Shown one piece after another: positions 63,821-64,000 of a stretch of DNA of 64,000 nucleotides; within the stretch, counting starts at the first letter, position 1, and every line of letters begins with the position of its first letter. The DNA is from Sulfuriferula plumbiphila (GTDB lineage: Bacteria; Pseudomonadota; Gammaproteobacteria; Burkholderiales; Sulfuriferulaceae). Both the position numbers and the translations under genes were made by a program. The notes beneath the pieces were generated by a model that searched no databases, was not told where the DNA came from, and saw only the letters and a program-made list of their open reading frames with translations. The stretch lies in the NCBI RefSeq assembly GCF_009938015.1, contig NZ_AP021884.1, positions 2,033,501 to 2,097,500 of the forward strand. The letters run 5' to 3'.

Positions 63821-63837
63821 GCAAAAATGAGGCCTGT
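63821..63837 (-). promoter_or_regulatory. Possible sigma-54 promoter upstream of fmdB-like gene
   Basis: On the minus strand AGGCCTCATTTTTGCTT has GG and GC separated by exactly ten bases (GG at 63834-63833, GC at 63822-63821) and matches the TTGC part of the -12 element, but only partly the -24 TGGCAC. It is 50 bp upstream of the ATG, a suitable distance. A chance match is possible. Confidence 0.4.
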
Positions 63838-64000
63838 TTCACTGAGCAGTGACCCAGCAAATCTGAACAATGTTGCAAGCGGCCTGCCACAGCCGCAAGA
63901 TAATCCGCGCACGCCGGGCCAAGCGCGCGCGTGGTGTTCGAGCGCGACAGTCGTGTCAGGACTTTACTCTTCAGCGCCGGTCAGCGTAATCTATGGTGCT

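Noticed and set aside
63841-64000. A NifA upstream site near the right edge (TGT...ACA in TGTTCGAGCGCGACA)
   Set aside because: The spacing is nine, not ten, bases, so it does not fit the known TGT-N10-ACA rule.

Overview
The window looks like a GC-rich chromosome segment of a betaproteobacterium, probably a Nitrosomonadales/Rhodocyclales-type environmental strain. This is inferred from gene content only: a paired cyanophycin synthetase locus with its DUF1854/ABC transporter partners, parE-parC, htpG, a CueR/CopA copper module and a ModE/ModA module. No rRNA, complete tRNA or CRISPR array was seen.

Layout. (1) 1-28.3 kb is an accessory region built from layered mobile elements and defence-type genes. 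It opens with a plus-strand cluster (Nudix fusion, SpoT-like HD hydrolase, two unknowns). Next comes a minus-strand element with a serine recombinase, two ParB-like proteins and a DUF3987-like protein, plus a Cys-rich small protein. An AAA ATPase/RloB pair and an AbiE-type toxin-antitoxin pair follow, then a second recombinase element (HTH protein, recombinase, DUF2924). A P4-type integrase is split exactly by an IS21-family element with a 6-bp target duplication and is fused at its far end to a scrap of a PBP1A gene. After this come a multicopper oxidase, a PadR-ChrA-rhodanese locus with a large dyad operator, a Fic protein, a glutaredoxin-like protein, and the wreck of a Wadjet locus in which jetA is fused to the tail of jetD by a deletion. 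(2) 28.4-48.2 kb is more stable: parC/parE, htpG, the cyanophycin locus (DUF1854 and ABC transporter diverging from cphA' and cphA), cueR and copA, modE/modA and a truncated modB. (3) 48.2-54.5 kb is again accessory: a likely small RNA, a tightly overlapping three-gene unit (winged HTH, DUF3800, unknown possible nuclease), several unknown small genes including a pilin-like peptide and a CCA-transferase-like HD protein without its catalytic domain, and an internally deleted IS110 transposase. (4) 54.7-63.8 kb is one long minus-strand cluster: FmdB zinc ribbon, HEPN/HepT-like protein, AAA+ ATPase, four unknown small proteins, an FAD amine oxidase with two frameshifts, a GST, SelO, an unknown protein, an FAH-family hydrolase, another unknown and a Rieske protein. 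A possible sigma-54 promoter lies upstream of its first gene.

How it works together. The cyanophycin locus should make and handle a nitrogen-storage polymer, with CphA as the active polymerase and CphA' carrying a broken second ATP site. The copper genes form a sensor-exporter pair. The molybdate locus keeps regulator and binding protein but has lost most of its permease. The best candidates for poorly described systems are the HTH-DUF3800-small protein triad (49.1-50.6 kb), the AAA+/HEPN-like/small-protein cluster (60.1-63.8 kb), and the Nudix-fusion plus HD hydrolase cluster at the left edge.
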